Positions 10,208 through 20,485 of a DNA stretch of 33,300 bases are shown here, piece after piece (position 1 is the stretch's first letter; each line of letters opens with the position of its first letter). The position numbers were made by a program, and so were the translations under genes. The stretch is from Erwinia persicina NBRC 102418 (GTDB lineage: Bacteria; Pseudomonadota; Gammaproteobacteria; Enterobacterales; Enterobacteriaceae). Location of the stretch: contig NZ_BCTN01000029.1 of assembly GCF_001571305.1 (NCBI RefSeq), positions 1 to 33,300 of the forward strand, in the 5' to 3' direction. The notes below the pieces were generated by a model. It was not told where the DNA came from. It saw only the letters and a program-made list of their open reading frames with translations, and searched no databases.

Positions 10208-11311
10208 TCAGTCAGTGGAAGATTTGCTGTCATTATTGTTATTTCGCAGACGGCGTTTAAACCGTTTAATCATACGCGCCACGCGCCATGCACGTTTAAT
10301 GCAGTAGCCGTAAAGCATAAAAGCCATCAAGAACAGAACCAGCATGGCCCATTCCGGAACAAACGAGAGGTATTCACCCAGCACCCCCACCATGGCGAGC
10401 AGGGCCGCCGCCGCCGTGATCAGCACGAAAGCCTGCCGCGAGGTAAAGCCTGCCCGCATGATCAAGTGATGGATATGCTGACGGTCAGCGGAGAAGGGAC
10501 TCATGCCTTTACTGAGGCGGCGATACATAATCGCGACCATATCCATCAGTGGGATCGCAATCAGCCACAGCGCAGTCACCGGCGTGATCGGATGACTTGG
10601 GCCCTGCGTTGCTTCCAGCAAGATCCAGATAATAGTAAAGCCAATGAGCGTACTGCCGGCATCGCCCATGAAGACTTTGTAACGCCGGCCAAACATTCCC
10701 AGGTTAAGCAGAATATACGGTACGATCACGGCAATCATGGTGAAGCACCACATGGCGAGGCTGTTCTGCCCGTCAAGCAGCAGGATCACCCCCATTGCCA
10801 GGAAGGTCACACAGGATAAGCCGCCCAGCAGCCCATCAATCCCATCCACCATATTAAAGGCATTAATGGCTGCCCATACGGCAAACAGCGTCAGCACATA
10901 GCCGAACGGGCCGACAACCAGTTCCCAGGGGCCAAAAATATAGCCCAGGCTTAACAGATAGAGCTTCGCCTTCATCATCATGACGACGGCGACACCCGCC
11001 TGCACCACCGCGCGGAATTTTACGCTGATGTCGTAACGGTCATCGAGCGCACCGACCAGCACCAGGCAGCCCGCGCAGCCCAGATAAAGCAAAGCATGGG
11101 GAATGTAGAAATTCGTTAATGCAAAAGCAAAGCAGCTACCGGCAAAAACAGAGATACCGCCAACCAGCGGAATGACTCCCTGATGGCGTTTGCGATAGTT
11201 GGGTTTATCAACCAGACCCACTTTTTTAGCCACTTTGCGTGCAAAGAAAAGAAACACCAACGAAAATATAAAAGTCAGGCCAAGTTCCGTACTCATATTG
11301 AGTAAATTCAC
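10208..11311 (-). CDS. wecA: UDP-GlcNAc:undecaprenyl-P GlcNAc-1-P transferase
   Basis: First committed step of ECA synthesis and, in many strains, of O-antigen synthesis: transfers GlcNAc-1-phosphate to undecaprenyl phosphate, making lipid I. The 367-aa polytopic membrane protein (E. coli length) has the PNPT family motifs: D90-D91 in GALDDRYD, NAFNMVDGIDGLLGG with D156 and D159, and HIHH at 279-282. The C-terminal tail is strongly basic and cytosolic. It is the first gene of the wec operon and lies 285 nt downstream of rho. Confidence 0.97.
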   Translation of the reverse strand: MNLLNMSTELGLTFIFSLVFLFFARKVAKKVGLVDKPNYRKRHQGVIPLVGGISVFAGSCFAFALTNFYIPHALLYLGCAGCLVLVGALDDRYDISVKFRAVVQAGVAVVMMMKAKLYLLSLGYIFGPWELVVGPFGYVLTLFAVWAAINAFNMVDGIDGLLGGLSCVTFLAMGVILLLDGQNSLAMWCFTMIAVIVPYILLNLGMFGRRYKVFMGDAGSTLIGFTIIWILLEATQGPSHPITPVTALWLIAIPLMDMVAIMYRRLSKGMSPFSADRQHIHHLIMRAGFTSRQAFVLITAAAALLAMVGVLGEYLSFVPEWAMLVLFLMAFMLYGYCIKRAWRVARMIKRFKRRLRNNNNDSKSSTD

Positions 11312-11396
11312 ATTATCCAGCTCTCTGCTATGAATTGCATATTGTCATAAGCAATATTGATGCCAATAACACCTGCATAATTCTGATTTTATTCAC

Positions 11397-11434
11397 CAGG
11401 ACGGGAAATTTCATGTTCCCTGTCACCTGTCCTG
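11397..11434 (-). promoter_or_regulatory. Two-tier hairpin in the wecA upstream region
   Basis: Nested inverted repeats: an outer CAGGAC/GTCCTG (11397-11402 and 11429-11434) directly encloses an inner GGGAA/TTCCC (11403-11407 and 11416-11420), with an unpaired stretch on one side. There is no U-tract on either strand, so it is not a simple terminator. It lies between the rho terminator and wecA and could be a leader structure. The rest of 11312-11481 shows no gene. Confidence 0.35.
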
Positions 11435-11481
11435 TGCCGTTCTTTAGGTTTGTTCTCCCAGATCAGGATAGCCTATAGGCC

Positions 11482-11515
11482 AAAAACAAAAAACGCCACG
11501 ACTATGCGTGGCGTT
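11482..11515 (-). terminator. rho intrinsic terminator
   Basis: On the minus strand a 9-bp perfect stem AACGCCACG/CGTGGCGTT with a 6-nt loop is followed by a T-rich run (TTTTTTG then TTTTTGG). It lies about 80 nt after the rho stop and separates trxA-rho transcription from wecA. Confidence 0.85.
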
Positions 11516-11596
11516 ACCCGAGTTTTGTACTTTTTATTGACTGCAGCGACCTCTTAGCGCAATGAGATCATCGTCTTGTCTGACAACGTGAACCTG

Positions 11597-12856
11597 TTAT
11601 GAACGCTTCATCATGTCGAAGAATTCATCATTGGTTTTGGTCATCGCCAGCTTATTAATGAGGAATTCCATTGCGTCAATTTCGCCCATCGGGTGAATGA
11701 TCTTGCGCAGGATCCACATCTTCTGCAGTTCTTCCGAGGTGGTCAGCAGTTCTTCTTTACGCGTACCAGAACGGTTGTAATCAATAGCAGGGAACACGCG
11801 TTTCTCGGCAATTTTACGCGCCAGATGCAGTTCCATGTTACCTGTACCTTTAAACTCTTCGTAGATCACTTCATCCATCTTCGAACCGGTATCAACCAGT
11901 GCAGTGGCGATAATGGTCAGGCTTCCGCCCTCTTCCACATTACGCGCAGCACCGAAGAAACGCTTCGGACGATGTAAGGCGTTGGCATCCACACCACCGG
12001 TCAGTACCTTGCCAGAAGCAGGAACAACGGTGTTGTAGGCACGCGCCAGGCGAGTGATTGAGTCCAGCAGGATGATCACATCTTTCTTATGCTCGACCAG
12101 GCGCTTGGCCTTTTCGATCACCATCTCAGCAACCTGTACGTGGCGGGAAGCAGGTTCGTCAAAGGTAGAAGCGATAACTTCACCTTTTACCAGACGCTGC
12201 ATCTCGGTCACTTCTTCCGGACGTTCATCAATCAGCAGAACCATCAGCACACAGTCAGGATGGTTGTAGGCAATACTCTGCGCAATATTCTGCAGCAGCA
12301 TGGTTTTACCGGCTTTCGGAGGCGCGACAATCAGACCACGCTGGCCACGACCGATCGGCGAAGCCAGATCCAGTACGCGGGCGGTCAAATCTTCGGTAGA
12401 ACCGTTTCCTCGTTCCATGCGCAGACGGGAGTTGGCATGAAGCGGCGTTAAGTTTTCAAACAGGATTTTGTTACGGGCATTTTCCGGTTTGTCATAGTTA
12501 ACTTCGTTAACTTTCAGCAGCGCAAAGTAACGTTCACCCTCTTTTGGCGGTCGAATCTTGCCAGAGATGGAGTCACCAGTGCGGAGGTTAAAGCGGCGGA
12601 TTTGGCTGGGGGAAACGTAGATATCATCGGGACCGGCGAGGTAGGAACTGTCTCCAGAGCGGAGGAAACCAAATCCATCCTGCAATATCTCGAGAACGCC
12701 GTCGCCGAAGATGTCTTCGCCACTTTTCGCGTGTTGCTTAAGGATGGCGAAGATAATGTCCTGTTTGCGCAAGCGCGCCAGGTTTTCCAGCCCCATATTT
12801 TCGCCGAGAGTTATCAGCTCAGAAACCGGCGTATTTTTTAATTCGGTAAGATTCAT
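11597..12856 (-). CDS. rho: Transcription termination factor Rho
   Basis: Hexameric RNA-dependent ATPase/translocase that ends transcription of untranslated RNA. The 419-aa product equals E. coli Rho. The N-terminal RNA-binding domain (about 1-130) includes the oligonucleotide-fold segment GFGFLR and [16 protein letters not shown]. The P-loop is APPKAGKT at 178-185, Walker B is LLIDERPEE near 212, and the Q-loop region is [16 protein letters not shown] near 280. The gene follows trxA on the same strand after a long leader, consistent with autogenous control. Nothing is anomalous. Confidence 0.98.
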   Translation of the reverse strand: MNLTELKNTPVSELITLGENMGLENLARLRKQDIIFAILKQHAKSGEDIFGDGVLEILQDGFGFLRSGDSSYLAGPDDIYVSPSQIRRFNLRTGDSISGKIRPPKEGERYFALLKVNEVNYDKPENARNKILFENLTPLHANSRLRMERGNGSTEDLTARVLDLASPIGRGQRGLIVAPPKAGKTMLLQNIAQSIAYNHPDCVLMVLLIDERPEEVTEMQRLVKGEVIASTFDEPASRHVQVAEMVIEKAKRLVEHKKDVIILLDSITRLARAYNTVVPASGKVLTGGVDANALHRPKRFFGAARNVEEGGSLTIIATALVDTGSKMDEVIYEEFKGTGNMELHLARKIAEKRVFPAIDYNRSGTRKEELLTTSEELQKMWILRKIIHPMGEIDAMEFLINKLAMTKTNDEFFDMMKRS

Positions 12857-13218
12857 AATGGTGGGTTCTTAAACTCGGGGTATAACTTGAACTGTTTGTC
12901 GTGAATGGTATGGCGAAAGATCCATGCCTGTTTAATTGGTTCTTGGTTCCGAAGTCCACTCGATGATCACGTGCAGGATAACGCAAATCTGGGACGAGGA
13001 GACGGTAAGGACAAGAAACCGGAAATCAGTTGATACTAACCGTCAGATTGCTGAACGTCTGTAAGACTTTTGATGAATACTGTGTTCAACAAGGAGTAAT
13101 TCTAAAGATTTAAACTACAGGTAAGTTCGTCGTGCAGTAGATTTAACTTAGCATGGTTAATGCCGGGCGTCTAGCGGTCAGCGAAAAATTCGAACCACCA
13201 GCCGCCGGCATGACCCGA
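12857..13218 (-). promoter_or_regulatory. Long rho leader with a C-rich, rut-like stretch
   Basis: This 362-base stretch between trxA and rho holds no convincing gene. On the transcribed strand, about 12989-13026 is pyrimidine-rich and C-over-G biased (segments such as TTCTTGTCCTTACCGTCTCC), the composition expected of a Rho utilisation site. Rho is known to regulate its own gene through premature termination in the leader, so this is the likely cis element. An 18-codon reading frame (12869-12925) is present but lacks a clear ribosome site and does not resemble the E. coli rho leader peptide. Confidence 0.45.
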
Positions 13219-13548
13219 TTAGCCCAGGTTCGCGTTCAGGAACTCTTTGAGCTGACCTTTAGACAATGCGCCGACTTTGGTCGCGGCCACTTCGCCATTC
13301 TTGAATAACAGCAGGGTTGGGATACCACGGATACCGTACTTCGGTGCCGTTGCTGGATTTTCATCGATATTCAGTTTAGCGATGGTGAGCTTGCCTTCGT
13401 ACTCTACGGCCACTTCGTCAAGAATAGGGGCAATCATTTTGCAGGGACCACACCATTCTGCCCAGAAGTCGACCAGCGTTAAACCTTCTGCTTTCAGGAC
13501 GTCGGTTTCGAAGCTGTCATCGGTCAGGTGAACAATTTTATCGCTCAT
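13219..13548 (-). CDS. trxA: Thioredoxin 1
   Basis: Cytosolic dithiol oxidoreductase that reduces ribonucleotide reductase, PAPS reductase and many other protein disulfides. The 109-aa protein carries the redox motif WCGPCK at 32-37 (C33 and C36) and the conserved cis-proline segment RGIPTLLLF. Length and sequence match E. coli TrxA closely. The ATG has a TGGAG ribosome site. It is divergent from rhlB across 130 bases and upstream of rho on the same strand. Confidence 0.98.
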   Translation of the reverse strand: MSDKIVHLTDDSFETDVLKAEGLTLVDFWAEWCGPCKMIAPILDEVAVEYEGKLTIAKLNIDENPATAPKYGIRGIPTLLLFKNGEVAATKVGALSKGQLKEFLNANLG

Positions 13549-13678
13549 GTTTACTCCAGGGGATTATCTTTACCTTGGGTGTTGCATTAAGCACCACTCA
13601 GGCTGAGTTTATTTCACTGCTTTTATTTCACCGGATAAGCTTTCGTAAAGCAATAGTAAGCTGATATTCTACCACACT

Positions 13679-14971
13679 ATGAGCAAAACACACTTAACAG
13701 AACAGAAGTTTTCCGACTTCGCCCTGCACCCTCAGGTTGTTGAAGCCCTTGAAACTAAAGGGTTTCATAATTGCACGCCTATCCAGGCGCTGGCATTACC
13801 GTTTACGCTCTCCGGGCGTGATGTAGCAGGTCAGGCGCAAACCGGTACCGGCAAAACGATGGCGTTTCTGACGTCAACGTTCCATCATCTTCTTTCTCAC
13901 CCCGCTCCGGAAGGTCGCCAGGTTAACCAGCCACGGGCGCTGATTCTGGCACCGACCCGTGAACTGGCGGTACAGATCCATGCGGATGCTGAACCGCTGG
14001 CGCAGGTTACCGGGCTGAAACTCGGTCTGGCCTACGGCGGCGATGGCTACGATAAACAGCTGAAAGTGCTGGAAAGCGGCGTCGATGTGTTGATCGGCAC
14101 CACGGGGCGTTTAATCGATTACGCAAAACAAAATCACGTGAATTTAGGGGCCATCCAGGTCGTGGTACTCGACGAAGCTGACCGCATGTTTGATCTGGGC
14201 TTCATTAAAGATATCCGCTGGTTGTTCCGTCGCATGCCTGCCGCTAATCAGCGCCTGAACATGCTGTTCTCTGCCACGCTCTCGTTCCGCGTTCGTGAAC
14301 TGGCGTTTGAGAACATGAATAATGCTGAATACGTTGAAGTCGAACCTGAGCAGAAAACCGGTCACCGTATTAAGGAAGAGCTGTTCTACCCTTCCAATGA
14401 AGAAAAGATGCGTTTACTGCAAACGCTGCTGGAAGAAGAATGGCCTGACCGTGCGATCATTTTTGCCAATACTAAACACCGCTGTGAAGATGTCTGGGGC
14501 CACCTGGCTGCAGATGGGCACCGTGTCGGCTTGCTGACCGGCGATGTCGCGCAGAAAAAACGCCTGCGGATTCTGGATGATTTCACGAAAGGTGATATCG
14601 ATATCCTGGTGGCAACCGATGTCGCAGCACGCGGCCTGCATATTCCTGCGGTCACGCACGTGTTTAACTATGACCTGCCGGATGACTGCGAAGACTACGT
14701 ACACCGTATCGGTCGTACCGGTCGTGCGGGCGCTAACGGTCACTCTATCAGCCTTGCCTGTGAAGAGTACGCGCTGAACCTGCCGGGTATTGAAGAGTAT
14801 ATCGGTCACAGTATTGCCGTCAGCCGCTATAACAGCGATGCACTGATGAGCGATCTGCCACCGCCAAAACGTTTAACCCGTAATCGTTCTGGCAATGGTC
14901 CGCGCCGTGGTGGCAACAATAACCGCCGCAGCAGTGCTCCGCGTAATCCTAACCGCAAACGTTCAGGTTAA
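13679..14971 (+). CDS. rhlB: ATP-dependent RNA helicase RhlB
   Basis: DEAD-box helicase of the RNA degradosome that unwinds structured RNA for PNPase and RNase E. The 430-aa protein shows the Q-motif around 11-36, Walker A AQTGTGKT at 53-60, PTREL at 92-96, DEAD at 165-168, SAT at 198-200, and [10 protein letters not shown] near 345. The C-terminal 30 residues are Arg/Asn/Gly-rich and basic, as in other RhlB proteins, where the tail binds RNA. gppA begins 6 nt after the stop, so the two are probably co-transcribed. No strong ribosome site precedes the ATG. Confidence 0.97.
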   Translation: MSKTHLTEQKFSDFALHPQVVEALETKGFHNCTPIQALALPFTLSGRDVAGQAQTGTGKTMAFLTSTFHHLLSHPAPEGRQVNQPRALILAPTRELAVQIHADAEPLAQVTGLKLGLAYGGDGYDKQLKVLESGVDVLIGTTGRLIDYAKQNHVNLGAIQVVVLDEADRMFDLGFIKDIRWLFRRMPAANQRLNMLFSATLSFRVRELAFENMNNAEYVEVEPEQKTGHRIKEELFYPSNEEKMRLLQTLLEEEWPDRAIIFANTKHRCEDVWGHLAADGHRVGLLTGDVAQKKRLRILDDFTKGDIDILVATDVAARGLHIPAVTHVFNYDLPDDCEDYVHRIGRTGRAGANGHSISLACEEYALNLPGIEEYIGHSIAVSRYNSDALMSDLPPPKRLTRNRSGNGPRRGGNNNRRSSAPRNPNRKRSG

Positions 14972-14977
14972 GTCGCC

Positions 14978-16462
14978 ATGCTGAGTGCATCATCACTTTA
15001 TGCTGCGATCGATTTAGGGTCGAACAGCTTTCATATGTTGGTGGTGCGCGAAGTGGCTGGCAGTATCCAGACCATTGCCCGCATCAAGCGAAAGGTGCGA
15101 CTTGCTGCGGGCCTCGATGCCAGTAATCATCTTTCCGATGAGGCTATGGAACGAGGCTGGCAGTGTCTGCGGTTGTTTTCTGAACAACTGCAGGATATCC
15201 CGCCAGAGCAAATCCGCGTGGTGGCCACCGCCACCCTGCGTATAGCAACCAATTCCGATACTTTCCTGGTGAAAGCAAAGGCGATCCTGGGCTGCCCGGT
15301 GAATGTCATCAGCGGCGAGGATGAAGCACGTCTCATTTATCAGGGTGTTGCCCATACGACCGGGGGTTCTGACAAACGACTGGTGGTTGATATCGGCGGT
15401 GGCAGCACCGAGCTGGTCACGGGCAAAGGTTCGCAGACCACCACTCTGTTCAGCCTGTCGATGGGCTGTGTGACCTGGCTGGAGCGCTTTTTTGCCGATC
15501 GTTATCTGGGCAAAGACAATTTCGAACAGGCGGAACAGGCGGCCAGAGCCATGATCCGTCCGATTGCGGGCGCATTGCGTGAGCAGGGCTGGCAGGTCTG
15601 TGTGGGGGCTTCCGGCACCGTGCAGGCGCTACAGGAAATTATGATGGCGCAGGGCATGGATGAGCGCATCACACTCAGTAAACTGGAGCAGTTGAAGCAG
15701 CGTGCCATCCAGTGCGGCAAACTGGAAGAGCTGGAAATTGAGGGGCTGACCCTTGAGCGCGCGCTGGTGTTTCCCAGTGGCCTGTCGATTCTGATCGCCA
15801 TTTTTACCGAGTTGAATATCAGCAGTATGACACTGGCCGGGGGCGCACTGCGCGAAGGTCTGGTGTACGGGATGCTACATCTTCCGGTGGACCGCGATAT
15901 CCGCAGCCGTACCCTGCATAACGTCCAGCGGCGTTTCGCGATCGATCCTGAACAGGCTAACCGCGTTTCTCAGTTGGCTGACAGCTTTGCCCGTCAGGTC
16001 AGCCAGGTGTGGAAGCTGGATGACCGCAGCCGGGAACTGCTGGAAAGTGCCTGTCTGATCCATGAGATCGGTCTGAGCGTTGATTTCCGTCAGGCCCCGC
16101 AGCATGCGGCCTATCTGGTGCGCCATCTTGACCTGCCCGGCTTTACGCCGGCGCAGAAAAAGTTACTGGCTACACTGCTGCAAAACCAGGTAAATGGCAT
16201 TGATCTGGCCCTGTTAAGCCAGCAAAATGCGGTTCCTCCGCGTGTTGCCGAGCGCCTGTGTCGCCTGTTGCGATTAGCGATTATCTTCGCCAGCCGACGC
16301 CAGGATAACAGGCTGCCCGCCGTGCGTTTGCTGGCTAGCGAAGATGACCTGACGCTGACGCTGCCCTCAGGCTGGATGGATGCCCATCCCCTGCGTGCCG
16401 AACTACTGGGGCAGGAAGTTCACTGGCAGAGCTATGTGCGCTGGTCATTAGTGATCAACTGA
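14978..16462 (+). CDS. gppA: pppGpp 5'-phosphohydrolase / exopolyphosphatase
   Basis: Converts pppGpp to ppGpp in the stringent response and can hydrolyse polyphosphate. The 494-aa protein has E. coli GppA length and the Ppx/GppA family architecture. The first actin-like ATPase motif is [13 protein letters not shown] at 9-21, [12 protein letters not shown] lies at 112-123, and the second phosphate loop is [12 protein letters not shown] at 136-147. The C-terminal helical HD-like domain follows (about 310 onward). It is coupled to rhlB and converges with rep. Confidence 0.96.
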   Translation: MLSASSLYAAIDLGSNSFHMLVVREVAGSIQTIARIKRKVRLAAGLDASNHLSDEAMERGWQCLRLFSEQLQDIPPEQIRVVATATLRIATNSDTFLVKAKAILGCPVNVISGEDEARLIYQGVAHTTGGSDKRLVVDIGGGSTELVTGKGSQTTTLFSLSMGCVTWLERFFADRYLGKDNFEQAEQAARAMIRPIAGALREQGWQVCVGASGTVQALQEIMMAQGMDERITLSKLEQLKQRAIQCGKLEELEIEGLTLERALVFPSGLSILIAIFTELNISSMTLAGGALREGLVYGMLHLPVDRDIRSRTLHNVQRRFAIDPEQANRVSQLADSFARQVSQVWKLDDRSRELLESACLIHEIGLSVDFRQAPQHAAYLVRHLDLPGFTPAQKKLLATLLQNQVNGIDLALLSQQNAVPPRVAERLCRLLRLAIIFASRRQDNRLPAVRLLASEDDLTLTLPSGWMDAHPLRAELLGQEVHWQSYVRWSLVIN

Positions 16463-16552
16463 ACGCTGATGCACAGGTTGGCACTGCTGCGTTAATCATT
16501 GATATCACACGCTGATTACCGCTCTGCCAGCGTTGCACTGACGTATTTTTTG

Positions 16553-16588
16553 CCCTGGCAGATCGTCGCTCGCGCCGGTCTGCCAGGG
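16553..16588. repeat. Perfect 10-bp inverted repeat between gppA and rep
   Basis: CCCTGGCAGA (16553-16562) and TCTGCCAGGG (16579-16588) are perfect complements separated by 16 bases. It sits in the convergent gppA/rep gap, where a terminator is expected. The T-run (TTTTTT, 16546-16551) lies before the stem on the plus strand and becomes A-run after it on the minus strand, so neither direction has the usual stem-then-U layout. It could protect 3' ends or act as a Rho-assisted end. Confidence 0.6.
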
Positions 16589-16594
16589 GAATGT

Positions 16595-18613
16595 CTACTT
16601 CTTCGCTTTTGCCAGCTGCGCACGAAGACTGGCCAGATGACTCTGGCCCTTTTGCATGCGCTCTTCCGGACTGACGACCTTACGCTCGCTTTCCCACTGT
16701 AAGTCGTCCTGCGGCAGCTCCAGCAGGAAGCGGCTTGGCTCCGGACGGATCACCTCTCCGTACTGACGGCGTTCACGGCACAGCGTAAACGTCAGCTCTT
16801 TCTGCGCACGCGTAATACCGACGTACGCCAGACGGCGCTCTTCTTCTACATTGTTTTCATCGATGCTGCTCTGATGCGGTAACAAACCCTCCTCCATCCC
16901 CACCAGAAAGACATAGGGGAACTCCAGACCTTTGGACGCATGCAGCGTCATCAGTTGAACCTGATCGGAATCCTCATCACTTTCTCCCCGCTCCATCATG
17001 TCGCGCAGGGTAAAGCGGGTTACCACCTGGGTCAGCGTCATGGCTTCGTCGATATCACTGCCTTCCAGCATTTCCGTCATCCACTGGAACAGGGTATTGA
17101 CGTTTTTCATCCGCATCTCAGCGGCTTTCGGACTGGCAGAGGTTTCAAACAGCCAGCTCTCGTAGTCGATGCCGCGAATCAAATCACGCACCGCCGCCAC
17201 CGGCTCACGTTCAGCCAGCCGGGCAATCTCCTGCAGCCAGTGGGTGAAGCGCTGCAGCGACTCCAGTCCACGTCCGGTCAGCGTCTGCTCCAGACCCATA
17301 TCAAAACTGGCATTAAACAGGCTTTTGTTACGCTGCGTGGCCCAGTCACCCAGCTTCTGCAGGGTGGCGGAGCCGATCTCGCGCCGGGGCGTATTCACAA
17401 TACGCATAAATGCGCTGTCGTCATCAGCATTCGTCAGCACGCGCAGGTAAGCCAGCAGATCTTTGATCTCCGGACGCGAGAAGAACGAGGTGCCGCCTGA
17501 GATACGATACGGGATACGGTTCTGCATCAGCATCTTTTCAAACACCCGTGACTGATGGTTACCGCGGTAGAGGATGGCGTAATCTTTATACGCCGTTTTA
17601 TTAATAAAATGATGGGCGATCAGTTCCCCGGTCACACGCTCTGCCTCGTGATCTTCATGGTTCGCCGTGACCACTTTCAACTCGGTACCGTAACCCAGCT
17701 CGGAGAAAAGTCGTTTTTCAAATACGTGCGGATTATTGGCGATCAGGATATTCGCCGCCTTCAGAATACGGCCGGAGGAGCGATAATTCTGCTCCAGCTT
17801 GATCACCTGCAACGCCGGAAAGTCCTCCTTCAGTAGCACCAGGTTCTGTGGGCGAGCCCCACGCCAGGAGTAGATTGACTGGTCATCATCCCCCACTACC
17901 GTGAATCGCGCACGGTTACCCACCAGCAACTTCACCAGCTCGTACTGGCTGGTGTTGGTATCCTGATACTCATCCACCAGCAGATAGCGAATACGCTGCT
18001 GCCAGCGCTCGCGCACCTCCAGGTTACGCTGGAACAGCAGTGTAGGCAGCAGGATAAGATCGTCAAAATCCAGCACGTTGCACGACTTCAGATGCCGGTC
18101 ATACAACCCGTAGCAGTGAGCAAACAGCTTATCGCGTTCAGACACGGCCCCGGCCGCGGCACGCGACGGATCCATCAGATCGTTCTTCCAGTTTGAGATC
18201 GTTGAAATCAGTTGTTGTAACAACGTTTTATCATTTTCCAGCCACTCTTCCGTCAAATCTTTCAACAGTGCCAGCTGATCCTGATCGTCAAACAGCGAAA
18301 ACTTCGCTTTCATCCCCAGCGCGGCATATTCACGCTTAATCACCTCGAGCCCCAGGGTATGGAAGGTGGAGATCATCAATCCACGCGCCTCTTTACGCCC
18401 CAGCGTCTGCGCCACGCGCTCTTTCATCTCGCGTGACGCTTTATTGGTAAACGTGACCGCCGCAATATGGCGCGCCTGATAGCCACATTCGCGGATCAGG
18501 TGGGCGATTTTGTTGGTAATCACTCGCGTTTTACCCGAACCGGCACCTGCCAGAACCAGGCAGGGCCCGGTGACAAATTCGACGGCATGTTGCTGACCAG
18601 GATTAAGACGCAT
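16595..18613 (-). CDS. rep: ATP-dependent DNA helicase Rep
   Basis: 3'-5' SF1A helicase that clears protein roadblocks ahead of replication forks and supports some phage and plasmid replication. The 672-aa protein (E. coli 673) has Walker A GAGSGKT at 23-29, motif [10 protein letters not shown] near 214-221, motif [16 protein letters not shown] near 241-253, and the [21 protein letters not shown] motif V region. Unlike in E. coli, an SDR gene lies only 38 nt upstream on the same strand, so rep may be partly transcribed with the moaF-SDR pair. A TTATACT element in the 38-nt gap could be a -10 of its own promoter, but I see no matching -35. Confidence 0.97.
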   Translation of the reverse strand: MRLNPGQQHAVEFVTGPCLVLAGAGSGKTRVITNKIAHLIRECGYQARHIAAVTFTNKASREMKERVAQTLGRKEARGLMISTFHTLGLEVIKREYAALGMKAKFSLFDDQDQLALLKDLTEEWLENDKTLLQQLISTISNWKNDLMDPSRAAAGAVSERDKLFAHCYGLYDRHLKSCNVLDFDDLILLPTLLFQRNLEVRERWQQRIRYLLVDEYQDTNTSQYELVKLLVGNRARFTVVGDDDQSIYSWRGARPQNLVLLKEDFPALQVIKLEQNYRSSGRILKAANILIANNPHVFEKRLFSELGYGTELKVVTANHEDHEAERVTGELIAHHFINKTAYKDYAILYRGNHQSRVFEKMLMQNRIPYRISGGTSFFSRPEIKDLLAYLRVLTNADDDSAFMRIVNTPRREIGSATLQKLGDWATQRNKSLFNASFDMGLEQTLTGRGLESLQRFTHWLQEIARLAEREPVAAVRDLIRGIDYESWLFETSASPKAAEMRMKNVNTLFQWMTEMLEGSDIDEAMTLTQVVTRFTLRDMMERGESDEDSDQVQLMTLHASKGLEFPYVFLVGMEEGLLPHQSSIDENNVEEERRLAYVGITRAQKELTFTLCRERRQYGEVIRPEPSRFLLELPQDDLQWESERKVVSPEERMQKGQSHLASLRAQLAKAKK

Positions 18614-18651
18614 ATGAGAGATTCCGGGAATAAAACAGGCGTGCAGTATAA

Positions 18652-19467
18652 CTAAAGTTTCCCTTCCTGTGGCGGGGAAAAACTTAACGTCGGCAAATCA
18701 ACAATGTGCGCCCCTCCATCCACCACCAGTGTGGCTCCCGTGATATAAGACGCTGCGCTGGACAGTAAAAACGTGACGGCACTGGCGATCTCTTCGGGGT
18801 CTGCAGGCCGTCCAAGCGGCAGGTCTTTTGTCACCTCCTGCCAGGCTCGCCTGTTCGCCTTATCCCATCCGCGCGTTACCGAGAGCAGGCGCATCTCCTC
18901 CTCAGCCATCGGTGTGCGCGTCCAGCCAGGGCAGACAGTATTGACCCTGACGCCAGAAGCTCCATAATCCCGGGCCAGTGATTTAGTCAGGCCGATCAGG
19001 GCATGTTTGGTGATGGTATAACCCGCGACCGCTGGCCCGGCGAAAAGCCCGGCCAGTGAAGAGACAATCACCATACTGCCGCCCCGCGAAGTTAACCATG
19101 GCAGCACCTCCCGCGCGGTAACAACTGCGCTGTTAAGGTTGCTGTGCAGGCTCTGCTGCCAGGCGATATCGTCCGTTTCCCCAAGACGGGAAAAACCGTG
19201 GCCACCGGCATTCGCCACCAGCATATCCACCCCGCCAAAGCGGTCGGCAACCTGTGTGACTGCCTGCGCGGCACACTGACTGTCGGCCATATCGGCCACG
19301 ACAGGAAAGACATCATTCGCCTCCGCCATTGCCTGTAGCGGACCGGCCCTCCTGCCCGTTATCGCCACACGGGCCCCCTCCGCCGCCATCATTTTTGCCG
19401 TTGCCGCACCGATACCGCTGCCGCCACCGGTGATCAGCACCACTTTGTCTTTCAGTCCGGTCTCCAT
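18652..19467 (-). CDS. Classical short-chain dehydrogenase/reductase, partner of MoaF-like gene
   Basis: A 271-aa soluble NAD(P)-dependent oxidoreductase. The cofactor loop is TGGGSGIG at 13-20, NAGG is at 86-89, and the catalytic tetrad is N110, S137, Y150 and K154 (YTITK). The PGW segment at 180-182 and the C-terminal dimer strand GATLVVDGG are present. R39-R40 after the second strand hint at NADP(H) preference. The substrate is unknown. It starts 18 nt after the MoaF-like gene with an AAGGA ribosome site, so the two form a probable operon. From family knowledge, an SDR (MoaE) is paired with MoaF in the Klebsiella aerogenes monoamine regulon. Neither gene is normally found between rep and ppiC. 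Confidence 0.85.
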   Translation of the reverse strand: METGLKDKVVLITGGGSGIGAATAKMMAAEGARVAITGRRAGPLQAMAEANDVFPVVADMADSQCAAQAVTQVADRFGGVDMLVANAGGHGFSRLGETDDIAWQQSLHSNLNSAVVTAREVLPWLTSRGGSMVIVSSLAGLFAGPAVAGYTITKHALIGLTKSLARDYGASGVRVNTVCPGWTRTPMAEEEMRLLSVTRGWDKANRRAWQEVTKDLPLGRPADPEEIASAVTFLLSSAASYITGATLVVDGGAHIVDLPTLSFSPPQEGKL

Positions 19468-19485
19468 GTGAACGTGTCCTTAAGG

Positions 19486-20289
19486 TTAAAATGGCACCAC
19501 GCCAGCGGGATAGCAGTTAAAACTCATTTTGCTAATTATCGCGCCTGCCGGGCGGATCTGAACTTCGCCAGCCGCCGTGATGCCCATAAAAATCCCGGTA
19601 CACCGGCAGGCCTGATAGTCAAAGAAAAACACGGAACAGACCGGGATGATTTTTTCGCGGAAGGTGAAAAGGTACATATCGGGCTCAAATTTATAGTACG
19701 TCGCGTAATCCATGTCGCCATGGCCAAACTGTTCACCGCGCAGATTCTGCCAGGCATAGCGCTGACTGTTGACGTAAAAGTGCTCGTAGTAGTGGTGGGG
19801 GCTGTAGATATTCAGCGTACGGTAGCCTATCAGTTCACGCGTCAACTGAGGTTCAAAGCCGGAGGGGGTCTGCGTCGCCACCGCACCCGTATAAAATTGC
19901 TGGCTGAGCCGTGAACCTCCCTGCGCCTCCGCGGCAGGCAGGATTGAACAGCGTACCACCAGCGCTCTGGCGGTCGTGGTATTCATCACCAGCGCCAGGC
20001 TCTGCAAGGCAGACAGCGGAAAGCTGAAAAAGTAGCGATTTTTGGAAACGCACACTTCGTCGATCTGCGCCTCACCCTCTTCTCCACCCCAGCGCCAGGT
20101 AAGCCGGTGATGGACAGCCGCCGCATGAAAATTCAGTTGTAGAATACTGCCATCATTCAGCGCCAGGTCGAGCGTCTTACCCGCCCAGTGGCGCGTGGAT
20201 GGCAGGCGGTTGATATCAATGCCCCGTGAAAAATCATCATAGTTTTTCCAGCCTGGTTCCGCTAAAGGGCTCAGTACAGATGCGTTCAT
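19486..20289 (-). CDS. MoaF-family protein (calycin-like), function unknown
   Basis: A 267-aa protein I assign to the MoaF family (N-terminal MoaF and C-terminal MoaF_C domains). The N-terminal part has WAGKTLDLALNDGSILQLNF at 35-54. The C-terminal part has RELIGYRTLNIYSPHHYYEH at 151-170, then LYLF/FREKIIP around 206-216. These match the family pattern of tyrosine/histidine-rich strands followed by an F/W-REK-x-x-P motif. No signal peptide or membrane segment. The start is ATG at 20287-20289 with a GGAG site; an upstream in-frame extension runs antisense through ppiC and is rejected. Despite the old name, a molybdenum-cofactor role is doubtful; in Klebsiella the homologue belongs to an amine-induced operon. 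No regulator or amine oxidase is adjacent. Confidence 0.8.
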   Translation of the reverse strand: MNASVLSPLAEPGWKNYDDFSRGIDINRLPSTRHWAGKTLDLALNDGSILQLNFHAAAVHHRLTWRWGGEEGEAQIDEVCVSKNRYFFSFPLSALQSLALVMNTTTARALVVRCSILPAAEAQGGSRLSQQFYTGAVATQTPSGFEPQLTRELIGYRTLNIYSPHHYYEHFYVNSQRYAWQNLRGEQFGHGDMDYATYYKFEPDMYLFTFREKIIPVCSVFFFDYQACRCTGIFMGITAAGEVQIRPAGAIISKMSFNCYPAGVVPF

Positions 20290-20485
20290 GTTCACTCTCC
20301 TTTTCTCGTCAAGAACGGTTGTGAGTCTATAAAACAGGGAGGGGAAGGAACGTGAAGTGAGAGGGTAAAATTCGCATAAACACATCGGAAAGCATCCAAT
20401 GACAATCTCGCACCCGGCGCATTGAGCAGGTATAGTAGGCGCCATCCGGGCTCCGGCCTGAACGTCGACAATTTTGGAGAACAAC

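Noticed and set aside
10169..10819. 216-codon open frame antisense to wecA
   Set aside because: His/Gln/Arg-rich composition typical of the reverse strand of a real gene; wecA is fully conserved on the other strand.
12869..12925. 18-codon frame upstream of rho as a rho leader peptide
   Set aside because: No clear ribosome site and no resemblance to the E. coli leader peptide I recall; reported only as part of the leader description.
13549..13678. Hairpin GCTTT/AAAGC between trxA and rhlB
   Set aside because: Only 5 bp in an AT-rich promoter region; expected by chance.
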